From: Pelagivirga sediminicola
GTDB lineage: Bacteria; Pseudomonadota; Alphaproteobacteria; Rhodobacterales; Rhodobacteraceae
NCBI RefSeq assembly: GCF_003072125.1
Contig: NZ_QCYH01000011.1
Coordinates: 1 to 64,000 of the forward strand
Length of the DNA: 64,000 nucleotides
Direction: 5' to 3'
The notes beneath the pieces were generated by a model, which saw only the letters and a list, made by a program, of their open reading frames with translations, was not told the origin of the DNA and did not search any database. The stretch's first letter is position 1. Each line of letters begins with the position of its first letter. The position numbers and the translations under genes are program-made. This document shows positions 36,574 through 46,231 of this stretch, one piece after another.

Positions 36574-38139
36574 TTATTTCTGGTCGATCCAGACGAACCG
36601 GAAGCCGTCATTCACGCCGAACGCGGTGTTGACCGGGTTCTTGATGTTGCAGCGATAGATGGTCGGAAAGCCCAGCTCCAGCAGCCACAGGTTCGGCACG
36701 TCCGAGACGATCTGATCCTGGATGGTCTTGTAGGCCGCGCGGCGCTCTTCGGGGTCGGCCATCAGCGCGGCCTCGTCCCAGAGCTTGTCCAGCTCGGGGT
36801 TCTGGTAGTTGGCGACGTTGTTCCACGGGCTGCCCGGCTCGGCATTGTCGCCCATGTAGGAGCGCGAGACGCCAAGCGCCGGATCGCCGTACTGGTAGAG
36901 ATAGGTGAAGGCCAGATCGAAATCGCGGTCCGACACCTTCTGGTTCCAGCCCGCCACGTCCGAGGGGACGATCTCGACACTCATGCCGATCTCGGTCAGG
37001 TTCTGCTTGACCGCTTCGGCCCAACGCTGCCACGTCTCGCCGTAGGGCAGGCCCAGAAGGCGGATCGTCTCGCCATCATAGCTGGATTCCTCCAGCAGCG
37101 CCTTGGCCTTTTCGGGATCATAGCCGATGTCGGGCGTATCCTCGGCATAGAACTTGGTCGCCGAGGACACGGGGCCGGTCGCGACCTTGCCCAGACCGTT
37201 CCACAGCGCATCGCGCGCGAACTGGCGGTCCAGCGCGTGCATCATCGCCTGACGCACCTTCAGGTCATCCAGCGGCTTGTTGTTCAGGTTGATCCAGATC
37301 CACGAATGGGGGCCGAAATACTCGAAACCCTTTTCGGTGACGCAGGTATTGTCCATCTCGCGCACGCGCGGCACGTCGAAATTCTCGATCGAGCCGCCGG
37401 ACAGCACATCGACCTTGCCGGTTTCATAGGCCACCGCGCGCGAGGCCGCGTCGGGGATGATGTGGTAATAGACCTCGTCCACGTAGGGCAAGCCGTCCAT
37501 GTAATAGTCTTCGTTCTTGACGAAGTGGATATAGCTGCCCTTGACCCACTCATCGAACTTGAAGGGGCCGGTGCCGATGGGCGTGTTGTTGGCCGGGTTG
37601 TTGGCGAAATCGGTGCCCTCGTAGATATGCTTCGGCAGCATCGGGGCCGTGCCGGTCTCGAAGATGCCGAGGAAGGGGCCGAAGGGGTTCTTGAGGTTGA
37701 AGACGATGGTGTGATCGTCGGGGGTTTCGATGCTTTCGACATGCTCCAGATAGGTGCGCATGCGGCTGTGCGTCTCGCGCAGGAACACGTCGATCGAGAA
37801 TTTCGCATCCTCGGAGGTGAACGGCTCGCCGTCATGGAAAACCACGCCTTCGCGCAGATGGAAGGTGTAGGTCTTGCCGTCGTCGGAAATCTCCCACGAT
37901 TCGGCCAGCTGCGGTTCGGGCGTCAGGTCGAAATTGTAGCGCAGAAAGCTCTCGTAGATGTCGCCGGCGACCATCTGGGTCGGGCCGTTCTGGATGAGAC
38001 CGATCATCAGGCTGGGCGGCTCAGGCTGCACCACGACGTTGAGCGTGCCGCCCGATTGCGGCTCGCCGTCCTGCGCCGCCAGCGGTCCGGCCAGCACCAG
38101 CGCCAGCGCCGCAACGGCAAGTTTCATTGGTTTGAACAT
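36574..38139 (-). CDS. Peptide-type ABC solute-binding protein (family 5)
   Basis: 521-residue periplasmic binding protein of the oligopeptide/dipeptide/nickel group (SBP_bac_5). The signal peptide is residues 1-22 (GPLAAQ). A typical mature start GGTLNVVVQPEPPSLMIG and the family block TYTFHLREGVVFHDGEPFT are visible. The ATG at 38139 follows AGGGA; an ATG four codons later is the alternative. It is divergent from the nine-gene operon at 38351, which suggests that this transporter feeds that pathway. Confidence 0.9.
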   Translation of the reverse strand: MFKPMKLAVAALALVLAGPLAAQDGEPQSGGTLNVVVQPEPPSLMIGLIQNGPTQMVAGDIYESFLRYNFDLTPEPQLAESWEISDDGKTYTFHLREGVVFHDGEPFTSEDAKFSIDVFLRETHSRMRTYLEHVESIETPDDHTIVFNLKNPFGPFLGIFETGTAPMLPKHIYEGTDFANNPANNTPIGTGPFKFDEWVKGSYIHFVKNEDYYMDGLPYVDEVYYHIIPDAASRAVAYETGKVDVLSGGSIENFDVPRVREMDNTCVTEKGFEYFGPHSWIWINLNNKPLDDLKVRQAMMHALDRQFARDALWNGLGKVATGPVSSATKFYAEDTPDIGYDPEKAKALLEESSYDGETIRLLGLPYGETWQRWAEAVKQNLTEIGMSVEIVPSDVAGWNQKVSDRDFDLAFTYLYQYGDPALGVSRSYMGDNAEPGSPWNNVANYQNPELDKLWDEAALMADPEERRAAYKTIQDQIVSDVPNLWLLELGFPTIYRCNIKNPVNTAFGVNDGFRFVWIDQK

Positions 38140-38259
38140 CTGTCTTCCCTGTCGGTTATGGTTGGCAGTTTCTTCTTTGTGTCCCGCAGAATACCGTTTT
38201 CTTTGCCGACTTCCACCCTTTTCCTTAACCAATTCCGGGGGGCCTTCAGATTTTGACGC

Positions 38260-38271
38260 ATGATGCATCAT
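38260..38271. promoter_or_regulatory. 12-bp palindrome in the divergent control region
   Basis: ATGATGCATCAT is a perfect palindrome between the divergent peptide-transporter and deacetylase operons. No regulator gene is adjacent, so the protein that would bind here must be encoded elsewhere. Confidence 0.45.
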
Positions 38272-38350
38272 TGTGATTGAACGGCGAAATCAAACCTGCG
38301 ATTACTGTGTCGATCCCGCCCGAAGGGGTGGTTGCGAAAGGACCGAAGTG

Positions 38351-39379
38351 ATGAAAGTCTTCTTTGACGCGCGCCAGCTGGGCCATGCGCCGACAACCTA
38401 TTTTCGCCGCGGCGCCGCGATGCCGCATCAGGAACAGCCGCAGCGCGCCGAGATCCTGCGCGACATGCTGCTGGCGAATGATTTCGCCATAACCGCCCCC
38501 GCCGATAACGGGCTGGACCCGATCAAGGCGGTGCACAATCCGGACTATGTCGATTTCCTGCCGGACGCCCATGCGCGTTTCGTCGAAAGCGCCGGGCCGG
38601 ATGCGCTGGCGATCCCGACGATGCATCCCGGTCTGCGCCGCGGCAAGGAGCCGAAGGATATTCACGGCCAGCTGGGCTGGTGGATGACCGACACCTCGAC
38701 GCCGCTGACCGCCGGGACGTGGGATGCGGCCTATTGGTCTGCGCAGTCGGCGATCAGCGCCGCCGATGCGGTGGCGCAGGACGCGCGCGCGTCCTATGCG
38801 CTGTGCCGGCCGCCGGGCCACCATGCGATGCGCGATTGCGCCAACGGGTTCTGTTTCTTCAACAACGCCTGCATCGCGGCCGAGCGGCTGCGCAAGACCT
38901 ATGGCAAGGTCGCGCTGATCGATGTCGATGTGCATACCGGCAACGGCTCGCTCGATATCCTCTACGCGCGCGGCGACATCTTCTTTGTCTCGCTGCATCC
39001 CGATCCGGCGACCTATCCCACCTTCTATCTGGGCCATGCCGATGAGACCGGCGAGGGCGAGGGCGAAGGCGCGTCGCTGAACATCCTGCTGGAGCAGGGC
39101 GCCAGCCAGGACGATGTGCTGGCCGCGCTGGACCGCGCGCTGGAGGCGATCCGCGGTTTCGGCGCCGAGGCGCTGGTTGTCTCGCTGGGCTTCGACATGG
39201 CCGCCGACGATCCGCTGGCGGCGGTGCAGGTCTATCCCGAAGGCTTTGCCGAAATGGCGCGCCGCCTCGCCGCGCTGGACCTGCCCACCGTGCTGGTGCA
39301 GGAAGGGGGGTATCTGGGCCCGTCGCTGGCCGACAATGCCCGATCCTTCCTGACCAGTTTTCGCGAGGCGACAAGATGA
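38351..39379 (+). CDS. Acetylpolyamine amidohydrolase/histone-deacetylase-like enzyme
   Basis: 342-residue zinc amidohydrolase of the arginase/deacetylase fold, the length of bacterial acetylpolyamine amidohydrolases. Catalytic His157-His158 (PPGHHAMR), metal ligands Asp193 and His195 (DVDVHTGNG) and Asp282 (GFDMAADDP) are all present, and a GGYLG motif near 315 supplies the tyrosine. A short GEGEGEG run sits at 235-241. It would remove acyl groups from N-acylated amines. The ATG at 38351 fits the family N-terminus. It opens a nine-gene operon and its stop overlaps the next start. Confidence 0.92.
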   Translation: MKVFFDARQLGHAPTTYFRRGAAMPHQEQPQRAEILRDMLLANDFAITAPADNGLDPIKAVHNPDYVDFLPDAHARFVESAGPDALAIPTMHPGLRRGKEPKDIHGQLGWWMTDTSTPLTAGTWDAAYWSAQSAISAADAVAQDARASYALCRPPGHHAMRDCANGFCFFNNACIAAERLRKTYGKVALIDVDVHTGNGSLDILYARGDIFFVSLHPDPATYPTFYLGHADETGEGEGEGASLNILLEQGASQDDVLAALDRALEAIRGFGAEALVVSLGFDMAADDPLAAVQVYPEGFAEMARRLAALDLPTVLVQEGGYLGPSLADNARSFLTSFREATR

Positions 39380-40938
39380 CCGATACACCCAAGACGATGA
39401 ATGGCGCCGAAAGCGTCGTGCGCAGCCTGCACAAGGGCGGCGTCGATGTGTGTTTCGCCAATCCCGGCACCTCCGAGATGCAGTTCGTCGATGCGCTGGA
39501 CCGCACCAAGCTGATGCATTGCGTTCTGGGCCTGTTCGAGGGGGTCGTGACCGGCGCCGCCGACGGTTATGCGCGCATGGCGGGCAAGCCTGCGGTGACG
39601 CTGCTGCATCTTGCGCCCGGTTTCGCCAACGCCGCCGCGAACCTGCACAACGCGCGCAAGGGGCGCGTGCCGGTGCTGAACCTCGTGGGCGATCACGCGC
39701 TGCGCCACCAGCAATATGACGCGCCGCTCTCGGCGGATGTCGAGGCGGCCTGTGCGCCCTTCTCGGACTGGGTGAAATCGGGCACTGATGCGGGCAGTTT
39801 CGCCGCCGACGCGATGCAGGCGCTGGCCGTGACCAAGGGCCGGCCGGGGCGCGTTGCCTCGCTGATCGCGCCGGCCGATATCGGCTGGGACGAGGGCGGG
39901 CAGATGGCCGGGGCGATTGCCCCGGACGGCCCCGCGCCGCTGGACGAGGACGCGCTGAGCGCCGCCGTCGCGGCACTGGAGTCGGGCCAGCGGACCCTCA
40001 TCATTGCCGGAAATTCGGTGCTGGAGGACACGAGCGCGCTGGCGCAGCTGCGCGGCATCGCGGACAAGACGGGCGCGGATCTGCTGGCGCCCACGTCGAA
40101 CCGGCGGATCGAGCGGGGGCAGGGCCGCGCGGCACTGGCCAAGATCCCCTATCCGATCAACATGGCGCTGGAGACGCTCGCGCCCTACGCCCGCGCCATC
40201 CTGATCGAGACGGTGCCGCCCGTCGCGTTCTTTGCCTATCCCGGCCGGCCCAGCCTGCTGCTGCCCGAAAATTGCGACACTGTTACGCTGTGCAGTGTCG
40301 ATGGCGATGGCCCCGCCACAATCGCCGCGCTGGCGGACCGCCTCGGCGCGGCGCCCGCCAAGGTGCAGGACAGGCTCGTGCCCGCGCGGCCCCAAGGGGG
40401 GGCGATCACGCTGAAGAACATCGGGGCCGCGCTGGCCAACGCGCTGCCCGAGGATGCGATCATCATCGACGAGGCCGTGTCGTCCGGCGGCGATACCTAT
40501 CCCGCGGGCGACGCGGCGCGGCCCAATTCGTGGCTGTCGCTGACCGGCGGGTCCATCGGCATCGGCATCCCGCTGTCGGCGGGCGCGGCCATTGCCTGCC
40601 CGGACCGCCCGGTGATCACGATACAGGCCGACGGCTCGGCGATGTACACCATTCAGGGCCTCTGGACGCAGGCGCGCGAAGGGTCCAACGTGACCACGAT
40701 CATCCTGGCCAACCGCGCCTATGAGATCCTCAAGGGCGAGCTGCACAATGTCGGCGCGCAGCCGGGCCCCGATGCGCTGTCGATGCTGAACCTTGACCGG
40801 CCTCACTTGGATTTCGTGGCGATGGCCAAGGGCATGGGCGTGCCGGGCCGCCGGGTCGAGGATGTGGCCGAGCTGATGCAGGCCATCGAGGACGCCGCGA
40901 AGGAGCCCGGCCCCTACCTGATCGAAGCGATGCTGTAA
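39376..40938 (+). CDS. ThDP-dependent enzyme (acetolactate synthase/benzoylformate decarboxylase-like)
   Basis: 520-residue thiamine-diphosphate enzyme. The N-terminal PYR domain has the catalytic-type glutamate in LFEGVVTGAADGYARM near residue 55, and the C-terminal PP domain the ThDP motif with QADGSAMYT...NVTTIILANRAYEILKG near residues 417-450. It is shorter than true acetolactate synthase and lacks a small-subunit gene, so a 2-oxoacid decarboxylase is more likely. The start overlaps the previous stop by 4 bases. The substrate is unknown. Confidence 0.85.
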   Translation: MTDTPKTMNGAESVVRSLHKGGVDVCFANPGTSEMQFVDALDRTKLMHCVLGLFEGVVTGAADGYARMAGKPAVTLLHLAPGFANAAANLHNARKGRVPVLNLVGDHALRHQQYDAPLSADVEAACAPFSDWVKSGTDAGSFAADAMQALAVTKGRPGRVASLIAPADIGWDEGGQMAGAIAPDGPAPLDEDALSAAVAALESGQRTLIIAGNSVLEDTSALAQLRGIADKTGADLLAPTSNRRIERGQGRAALAKIPYPINMALETLAPYARAILIETVPPVAFFAYPGRPSLLLPENCDTVTLCSVDGDGPATIAALADRLGAAPAKVQDRLVPARPQGGAITLKNIGAALANALPEDAIIIDEAVSSGGDTYPAGDAARPNSWLSLTGGSIGIGIPLSAGAAIACPDRPVITIQADGSAMYTIQGLWTQAREGSNVTTIILANRAYEILKGELHNVGAQPGPDALSMLNLDRPHLDFVAMAKGMGVPGRRVEDVAELMQAIEDAAKEPGPYLIEAML

Positions 40939-40956
40939 CCGGCGAAAGGACAGAAA

Positions 40957-42246
40957 ATGGCACTGCAAGCAGACCTGCAAGACAAGATCATTCAGGCCGT
41001 CGCCGACGGTTTTGATGATCAGATCGCCTTTACCCAGGAGCTGGTGCGCATGCCCTCGCTGCGCGGGCACGAGCACCCCATTCAGGATTTCGTGCATCGC
41101 GCGCTGCAATCGCGCGGCTATGCGATGGACCGCTTTTACATGGACCGCGAGGCGATCGCGGCCCATCCCGGCGGCTCCAAGTTCTCGGACGATCATTCCG
41201 ACGCGCCCATCGTCGTCGGCATCCACCGCCCGCGCGAGGAAAAGGGCCGCTCGCTGATCCTGCAATCGCATCTGGACGTGGTGCCCGAAGGGCTGCACGA
41301 CATGTGGTCGGACGCGCCCTTTTCCGCCAGGATCGAGGGCGACTGGATGTATGGCCGCGGCGCCGGCGACATGAAGGCAGGGGCCGCCGCCAACATATTT
41401 GCGCTGGATGCGCTGCGCCGGATCGGGCTGCAACCTGCCGCGACGGTCTATGTGCAATCGGTCGTCGAGGAGGAAAGCACCGGCAACGGCGCGCTGCAGA
41501 CCTTCCTGCAAGGCTATACCGCCGATGCCGTCTTCATCCCCGAGCCCGAAGAGGAAATGCTGGTGCGCGCCAATACCGGCGTTCTGTGGTTTCAGGTGCA
41601 AGTGCGCGGTGTGCCCGTGCATGTGCGCGAGATGGGCGAGGGCGCGAATGCCATCGACGGCGCCACCCGCATCATGGCCGTGCTGCGCGAGATGGAGGAG
41701 GACTGGAACGCCGAGAAGGGCGAGCATCCCCATTTCGAGGACGAGGCGCATCCCATCAACCTCAATATCGGCAAGATCGAGGGCGGCGACTGGGCCTCGT
41801 CCGTGCCGTCGTGGTGCAACATCGACTGCCGCGTTTCGATCTATCCGGGGCGCAGCGCCGATGACGCGGCCCGCGAGATCACCGAGCGCATCGCCGCCTT
41901 TGCGCAAAAGGACAGCTTCCTGTCCAACAACCCGCCCAAGGTGGTCTTCAACGGCTTTCACGCCGAGGGCTATGTGCTGGAGCCGGGGACCGAGGCCGAG
42001 GCGGTGCTGGGCCGCGCGCATGAGAGCGCGATCGGCGCGCCGCTGGAATCGTTCATGACGGCGGGGTATCTGGATACGCGGGTCTATGCGCTCTACAACA
42101 AGATCCCGGCGCTGTGCTATGGGCCGAAATCGCGCAACATCCACGGCATCGACGAATGTGTCAGCCTTGAATCGGTCAAGCGGATCACAGCCGCCATGGC
42201 GCTGTTCATCGCCGAGTGGTGCGGCACGGAGGCGGCAGACGCGTGA
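40957..42246 (+). CDS. M20-family deacylase (ArgE/DapE-like)
   Basis: 429-residue zinc peptidase/deacylase. Metal and catalytic motifs in order: SHLDVVPEG near residue 107, YGRGAGDMKAG near 133, VVEEESTGNG near 168, and a C-terminal histidine (SRNIHGIDECVS) near 395. The inserted dimerisation domain spans about 190-305. Family members remove acyl groups from amino acids or cleave short peptides. Spacing to the previous gene is 18 bases and the next start overlaps its stop (TGATG). Confidence 0.9.
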   Translation: MALQADLQDKIIQAVADGFDDQIAFTQELVRMPSLRGHEHPIQDFVHRALQSRGYAMDRFYMDREAIAAHPGGSKFSDDHSDAPIVVGIHRPREEKGRSLILQSHLDVVPEGLHDMWSDAPFSARIEGDWMYGRGAGDMKAGAAANIFALDALRRIGLQPAATVYVQSVVEEESTGNGALQTFLQGYTADAVFIPEPEEEMLVRANTGVLWFQVQVRGVPVHVREMGEGANAIDGATRIMAVLREMEEDWNAEKGEHPHFEDEAHPINLNIGKIEGGDWASSVPSWCNIDCRVSIYPGRSADDAAREITERIAAFAQKDSFLSNNPPKVVFNGFHAEGYVLEPGTEAEAVLGRAHESAIGAPLESFMTAGYLDTRVYALYNKIPALCYGPKSRNIHGIDECVSLESVKRITAAMALFIAEWCGTEAADA

Positions 42247-43355
42247 TGCGCGCCGCGTCCCTTGGCACGGCCCTGCCCCCCGTCATCGACCTGGCGCCGC
42301 CCGCATCCCCCATGGGGGATGCCGATCTGCTGGCTCAGGACGCTCCGGCCATCACGCTGGCGGGCGCGGCGGATCTGGCGCGCGATCTTTATGGCATCAC
42401 CGGCGACATCCGCCAGCTGAGCGCCGAGAAGGACGCCAATTTCCGCATCCGTCTGGACGGCGGCGAAGAGGCGCTGCTCAAGATCACGAACGCCGCCGAG
42501 GATCGCGCCGTGACGGACATGCAGACGCAGGTGCTGATCCATCTGGCCGCCGTCGATCCCACCCTGCCGGTGCCGCGCGTTCATGCGTCCCTGTCGGGCG
42601 CGGCGAGCGAGATCATCAGCGGCGCGGCGGGGCAGTCGCATGTCGTGCGCCTGCTGGGCTATCTGCCCGGCACGGTTCTGGCCGGGGCCGAGGCGGCGCC
42701 CGCCATGCACGAGGATCTGGGCGTTCTGCTGGGCCGGCTGACGCGGGCGATGCGCGGGTTCTTTCACCCCGCCGCGGGGCACGAGCTGCAATGGGACATC
42801 AAGCAGGCCCACCGCCTGCGCCCCATGCTGGAGGCGGTGGCAGAGGACGATCTGCGCGCCCGCCTGACCGCGCTTCTGGACCGGTTCGATGCCGACATTG
42901 CGCCGCAGCTGCCGCATCTGCGCGCGCAGGTGGTGCATAATGACTTCAACCCGCACAACCTGCTGGTCGATGCGGCCCGCGCCACACGGCCGACCGGCAT
43001 CATCGATTTCGGCGACATGGTGCACACGCCGGTCGCCTGCGATCTGGCGGTTGCCTGCTCGTATCAGATTGTCGCGGGGCCGGACCCGCTGGCGCATATC
43101 ACCCGGATGATCCGCGGCTATAGCCGCATCATGCCGCTGGAGGAGGAAGAGATCGCGCTTTTGCCCGACCTGATCCGCCTGCGCCACCTGACGACCCTGA
43201 CACTGGGCGCCTGGCGCGCGCGGCGCTATCCCCAGAATGCGGACTATATCCTGCGCAACACCGCCGCATCGCGGCGCGGCCTCAGCGCGCTGGACGCCAT
43301 GGCGCCGGGCGCGCCCGCCGCCGCCCTGCGCGAAGCCGCGCGCGTGCGTGCCTGA
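42246..43355 (+). CDS. APH-family kinase, hydroxylysine-kinase-like
   Basis: 369-residue kinase of the APH/choline-kinase fold. The catalytic loop is VVHNDFNPHNLLVD near residue 234 and the metal-binding motif IIDFGDMVHTP near 257. The ATG at 42246 overlaps the previous stop by one base. The immediately following gene is a class III PLP enzyme, the same pairing as human hydroxylysine kinase with phosphohydroxylysine phospho-lyase (or an ethanolamine-type kinase with phosphoethanolamine phospho-lyase). The substrate is inferred from this pairing only. Confidence 0.8.
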   Translation: MRAASLGTALPPVIDLAPPASPMGDADLLAQDAPAITLAGAADLARDLYGITGDIRQLSAEKDANFRIRLDGGEEALLKITNAAEDRAVTDMQTQVLIHLAAVDPTLPVPRVHASLSGAASEIISGAAGQSHVVRLLGYLPGTVLAGAEAAPAMHEDLGVLLGRLTRAMRGFFHPAAGHELQWDIKQAHRLRPMLEAVAEDDLRARLTALLDRFDADIAPQLPHLRAQVVHNDFNPHNLLVDAARATRPTGIIDFGDMVHTPVACDLAVACSYQIVAGPDPLAHITRMIRGYSRIMPLEEEEIALLPDLIRLRHLTTLTLGAWRARRYPQNADYILRNTAASRRGLSALDAMAPGAPAAALREAARVRA

Positions 43356-43371
43356 AAAGGAGAGCAACGTC

Positions 43372-44664
43372 ATGACGATGGTCAATGCCTATGATGGCAG
43401 CGCCGACGGTCTGAGCGAGGCGGAGGCCGCGCTGATCGCCCGCCGCCAGAAGGCCCTCGGCCCGGCCTACCGCCTCTTTTACGAGCAGCCGCTGCATCCC
43501 GTGCGCGGCGAGGGCGTCTGGCTGTGGGACAAGGGCGGCAAGCGGTATCTGGATGCCTATAACAACGTCGTGTCGGTCGGCCATTGCCACCCGCATGTGA
43601 CCGCCGCCATCGCCGCGCAGGCGGGCGTGCTGAACACCCATACGCGTTATCTGCACGATGCGCCGGTGGACTATGCCGAGCGGCTGCTCGCCACGATGCC
43701 GGACGCGCTGGGGCATGTGATGTTCACCTGCACCGGGTCCGAGGCGAACGACCTGGCGCTGCGCATCACGCGCGCGCATCTGGGGCGGCAGGGTATCATC
43801 GCCACGCGCAACGCCTATCACGGCGTGACCGAGGCGGTGTCCGAGCTGTCGCCCTCGCTGGGCGACTATGTCCCGCGCGGCGCGCGCGTCCGGCTGATCG
43901 ACGCGCCCGATGGCGGCCCCGATCAGGGCGCGCGGATGGCCGCCGATCTGGCGCGCGCGATCGCGGAGATGCGCGCAGGCGGGACCGAGCCTGCGGCCTT
44001 CATCTGCGACACGGTGTTTTCCAGCGATGGGCTGTTTCCAGATCCCGCAGGGTTCCTTGCCCCCGCGGTGGAGCTGATCCGCGCCGAGGGCGGCATCTTC
44101 ATCGCCGACGAGGTGCAGCCGGGTTTCGCGCGCACCGGCGATGCGTTCTGGGGCTTTCAGCGGCACGGTGTGGTGCCGGACATGGTGACGATGGGCAAGC
44201 CGATGGGCAACGGCTTTCCCGTCTCCGGCGTCGCGATGCGCCCCGAACTGGTGCAGGATTTCGGCGAGAAGGCGCGCTATTTCAACACCTTCGGCGGCAA
44301 TCCGGTGGCCTGCGCCGCCGGCATGGCCGTGCTGGACGTGATCGAGGATGAGGGCCTGCAGGAAAATTCGCGCGTCGTCGGCGGATGGCTGAAGGCCGGT
44401 CTGCAGGATCTGGCGGAGGGGCGCGAGGATTTCGGCAACCTGCGCGGCTGCGGGCTGTTCGTTGCGGCCGATTTCACCCGCGACGGCCAGCCTGACGGCG
44501 CCCGCGCGCGGCAGGTCGTGAACCACATGCGCCAGAACGGCGTGCTGATCAGCGCGACAGGGCCCGCGGGCAACATGCTGAAGATCCGCCCGCCGCTGGT
44601 GATGCGGCAGGCCGAGGCGCAGATGCTGCTCGATGCGGTCGCCGCGGCGCTGGCCGCCGGATGA
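43372..44664 (+). CDS. Class III PLP enzyme, AGXT2L-type phospho-lyase-like
   Basis: 430-residue class III aminotransferase-fold protein closest in pattern to the AGXT2L group, whose human members are phospho-lyases rather than transaminases. Motifs include AYNNVVSVGHCHPHV, the PLP aspartate in FIADEVQPGFARTG near residue 247, and the PLP lysine in VTMGKPMGNGFPVSG near 277. The start ATG at 43372 follows AAGGAGAG. It lies 16 bases after the kinase gene and shares an ATGA overlap with the acyltransferase gene. A true aminotransferase remains possible. Confidence 0.82.
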   Translation: MTMVNAYDGSADGLSEAEAALIARRQKALGPAYRLFYEQPLHPVRGEGVWLWDKGGKRYLDAYNNVVSVGHCHPHVTAAIAAQAGVLNTHTRYLHDAPVDYAERLLATMPDALGHVMFTCTGSEANDLALRITRAHLGRQGIIATRNAYHGVTEAVSELSPSLGDYVPRGARVRLIDAPDGGPDQGARMAADLARAIAEMRAGGTEPAAFICDTVFSSDGLFPDPAGFLAPAVELIRAEGGIFIADEVQPGFARTGDAFWGFQRHGVVPDMVTMGKPMGNGFPVSGVAMRPELVQDFGEKARYFNTFGGNPVACAAGMAVLDVIEDEGLQENSRVVGGWLKAGLQDLAEGREDFGNLRGCGLFVAADFTRDGQPDGARARQVVNHMRQNGVLISATGPAGNMLKIRPPLVMRQAEAQMLLDAVAAALAAG

Positions 44665-45293
44665 GCGTCGCCGCGCGCGCCGCCGCGATGCTGATCGCCG
44701 GGTTCGCCCGCGCCGTCACCGCCGTGCGCGGCATCTGGCAGGGCGTCGCGCCGGTGCCGGGCCAGCGCATCTATTTCGCCAACCACAACAGCCACGGTGA
44801 TTTCGTGCTGGTCTGGACCGTCCTGCCGCGCGCCCTGCGCCGCCGCACGCGCCCCGTGGCGGGGGCCGATTACTGGCTGGCCTCGCCGCTGCGCCGGTTC
44901 ATCGGGCGCGACGTGTTCAACGCCGTCCTGATCGACCGCAACCCCGATACGCGCACCGCCGATCCGGTGCTGCAGATGGGCAATGCGCTGGCCGCGGGCG
45001 ACAGCCTGATCCTGTTTCCCGAAGGCACGCGCAACATGGGAGGCGAGCGGCTTTTGCCGTTCAAGTCGGGCCTTTATCACCTTGCCGCGCAGAACCCCGA
45101 CATCGACATGGTGCCGGTCTGGATCGACAACCTCAACCGGGTGATGCCCAAGGGCGCGCTGGTGCCTGTGCCGCTGATCTGCACCGTCACCTTCGGCGCG
45201 CCGATGCGGCTGAGCGGCGGCGAGGACAAGGCAGATTTCCTGCGCCGCGCCGAGGCGGCGCTGACCGCACTCGCGCCAAGTGAAAAGGGCTGA
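44661..45293 (+). CDS. PlsC-like lysophospholipid acyltransferase
   Basis: 210-residue membrane-associated acyltransferase. The HxxxxD catalytic box is NHNSHGD near residue 36 and the phosphate-binding block is LFPEGTRNMGGERLLPFKSG near 117. It would acylate a lysophosphatidate-like acceptor. It overlaps the PLP enzyme gene by 4 bases, tying lipid genes to the amine pathway, and is followed after 2 bases by a CdsA-like gene. Confidence 0.88.
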   Translation: MSVAARAAAMLIAGFARAVTAVRGIWQGVAPVPGQRIYFANHNSHGDFVLVWTVLPRALRRRTRPVAGADYWLASPLRRFIGRDVFNAVLIDRNPDTRTADPVLQMGNALAAGDSLILFPEGTRNMGGERLLPFKSGLYHLAAQNPDIDMVPVWIDNLNRVMPKGALVPVPLICTVTFGAPMRLSGGEDKADFLRRAEAALTALAPSEKG

Positions 45294-45295
45294 CC

Positions 45296-46231
45296 ATGGA
45301 CACGCATTTCATCATCCTTCTGGCCTGCGTTCTGGCCGTGCTGCTGATCGCCACGGCGGCGGCGCAAGTGCTGAAGCGCCGCGCCGCGCCCGGCGATCTG
45401 ACGATCCAGAACCTGACGGCGCGCATCAATGCGTGGTGGGTCATGGTGGCGGTCATCGCGCTGGCCTTCGCCTTCGGCGCCGCGGGGGTGGTGATCCTGT
45501 TCGCGCTCTGCTCCTTCGCGGCGCTGCGCGAATTCCTGACGCTGACCAACACGCGCGCCGCCGATCACTGGGCGCTGGTGGCGGCCGTGTTCGTCGTGCT
45601 GCCGCTGCAATACATACTGGTCGGAATCGGCTGGTATGGGCTCTACTCCATCATGATCCCGGTCTATGCGTTCCTCTTCATGCCGATCCTGTCGGCGCTG
45701 CGCGGGCAGACCGAGAACTTCCTGATCGCCGTATCCGAGGCGCAATGGGCGCTGATGATCGCCGTCTTCTGCGTCAGCCACGTGCCCGCGCTGCTGAGCC
45801 TCCAGATCCCCGGATACGAGGGGCGCAACCTCTTCCTGATCTTTTTCCTGATCGTCGTGGTGCAATCGTCGGACGTGCTGCAATATGTCTGGGGCAAGCT
45901 GCTGGGCCGGCGCAAGATCGCGCCGAACCTGTCGCCCTCCAAGACTCTGGAGGGGCTGGTGGGCGGCGTGCTCAGCGCCAGCGTGCTGGGCGCGGCGCTG
46001 TTCTGGATCACGCCGTTCACGGTGGTGCAGGCGTTCGGCCTGTCGCTGGTGATCACGCTGATGGGGTTCTTCGGCGGACTCGTCATGTCGGCGATCAAAC
46101 GCGACCGGGGGGTCAAGGATTGGGGCCACCTGATTGCCGGGCATGGCGGGTTCATCGACCGGCTGGATTCGGTGATCTTCTCGGCGCCGATCTTTTTCCA
46201 CATCGTGCGCTTTTACTGGGACGTGCATTGA
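45296..46231 (+). CDS. CdsA-like phosphatidate cytidylyltransferase (YnbB-type)
   Basis: 311-residue integral membrane protein with about eight helices. The CDP-diglyceride synthetase signature region reads SDVLQYVWGKLLGRRKIAPN then SPSKTLEGLVGG, with the closing motif KDWGHLIAGHGGFIDRLDS. It would make CDP-diacylglycerol from phosphatidate. The grouping with a PlsC-like and a deviant CDP-alcohol phosphotransferase resembles E. coli ynbAB rather than the essential chromosomal cdsA. Confidence 0.9.
   Translation: MDTHFIILLACVLAVLLIATAAAQVLKRRAAPGDLTIQNLTARINAWWVMVAVIALAFAFGAAGVVILFALCSFAALREFLTLTNTRAADHWALVAAVFVVLPLQYILVGIGWYGLYSIMIPVYAFLFMPILSALRGQTENFLIAVSEAQWALMIAVFCVSHVPALLSLQIPGYEGRNLFLIFFLIVVVQSSDVLQYVWGKLLGRRKIAPNLSPSKTLEGLVGGVLSASVLGAALFWITPFTVVQAFGLSLVITLMGFFGGLVMSAIKRDRGVKDWGHLIAGHGGFIDRLDSVIFSAPIFFHIVRFYWDVH

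Noticed and set aside
39050..39072. GGCGAG hexamer repeats in the deacetylase gene as a phase-variation tract
   Set aside because: Only three and a half units, in frame, encoding a short Gly-Glu run; unit loss would not shift the frame.
39232..42144. A 970-codon open frame on the minus strand, antisense to the deacetylase, ThDP and M20 genes
   Set aside because: High-GC shadow frame: composition is His/Arg/Gln-rich with no domain, while the plus-strand proteins carry full catalytic motifs. The same applies to long antisense frames at 9070-11058, 47370-50213 (minus), 11919-14303, 15155-17224, 29901-31874 and 32956-34848 (plus).
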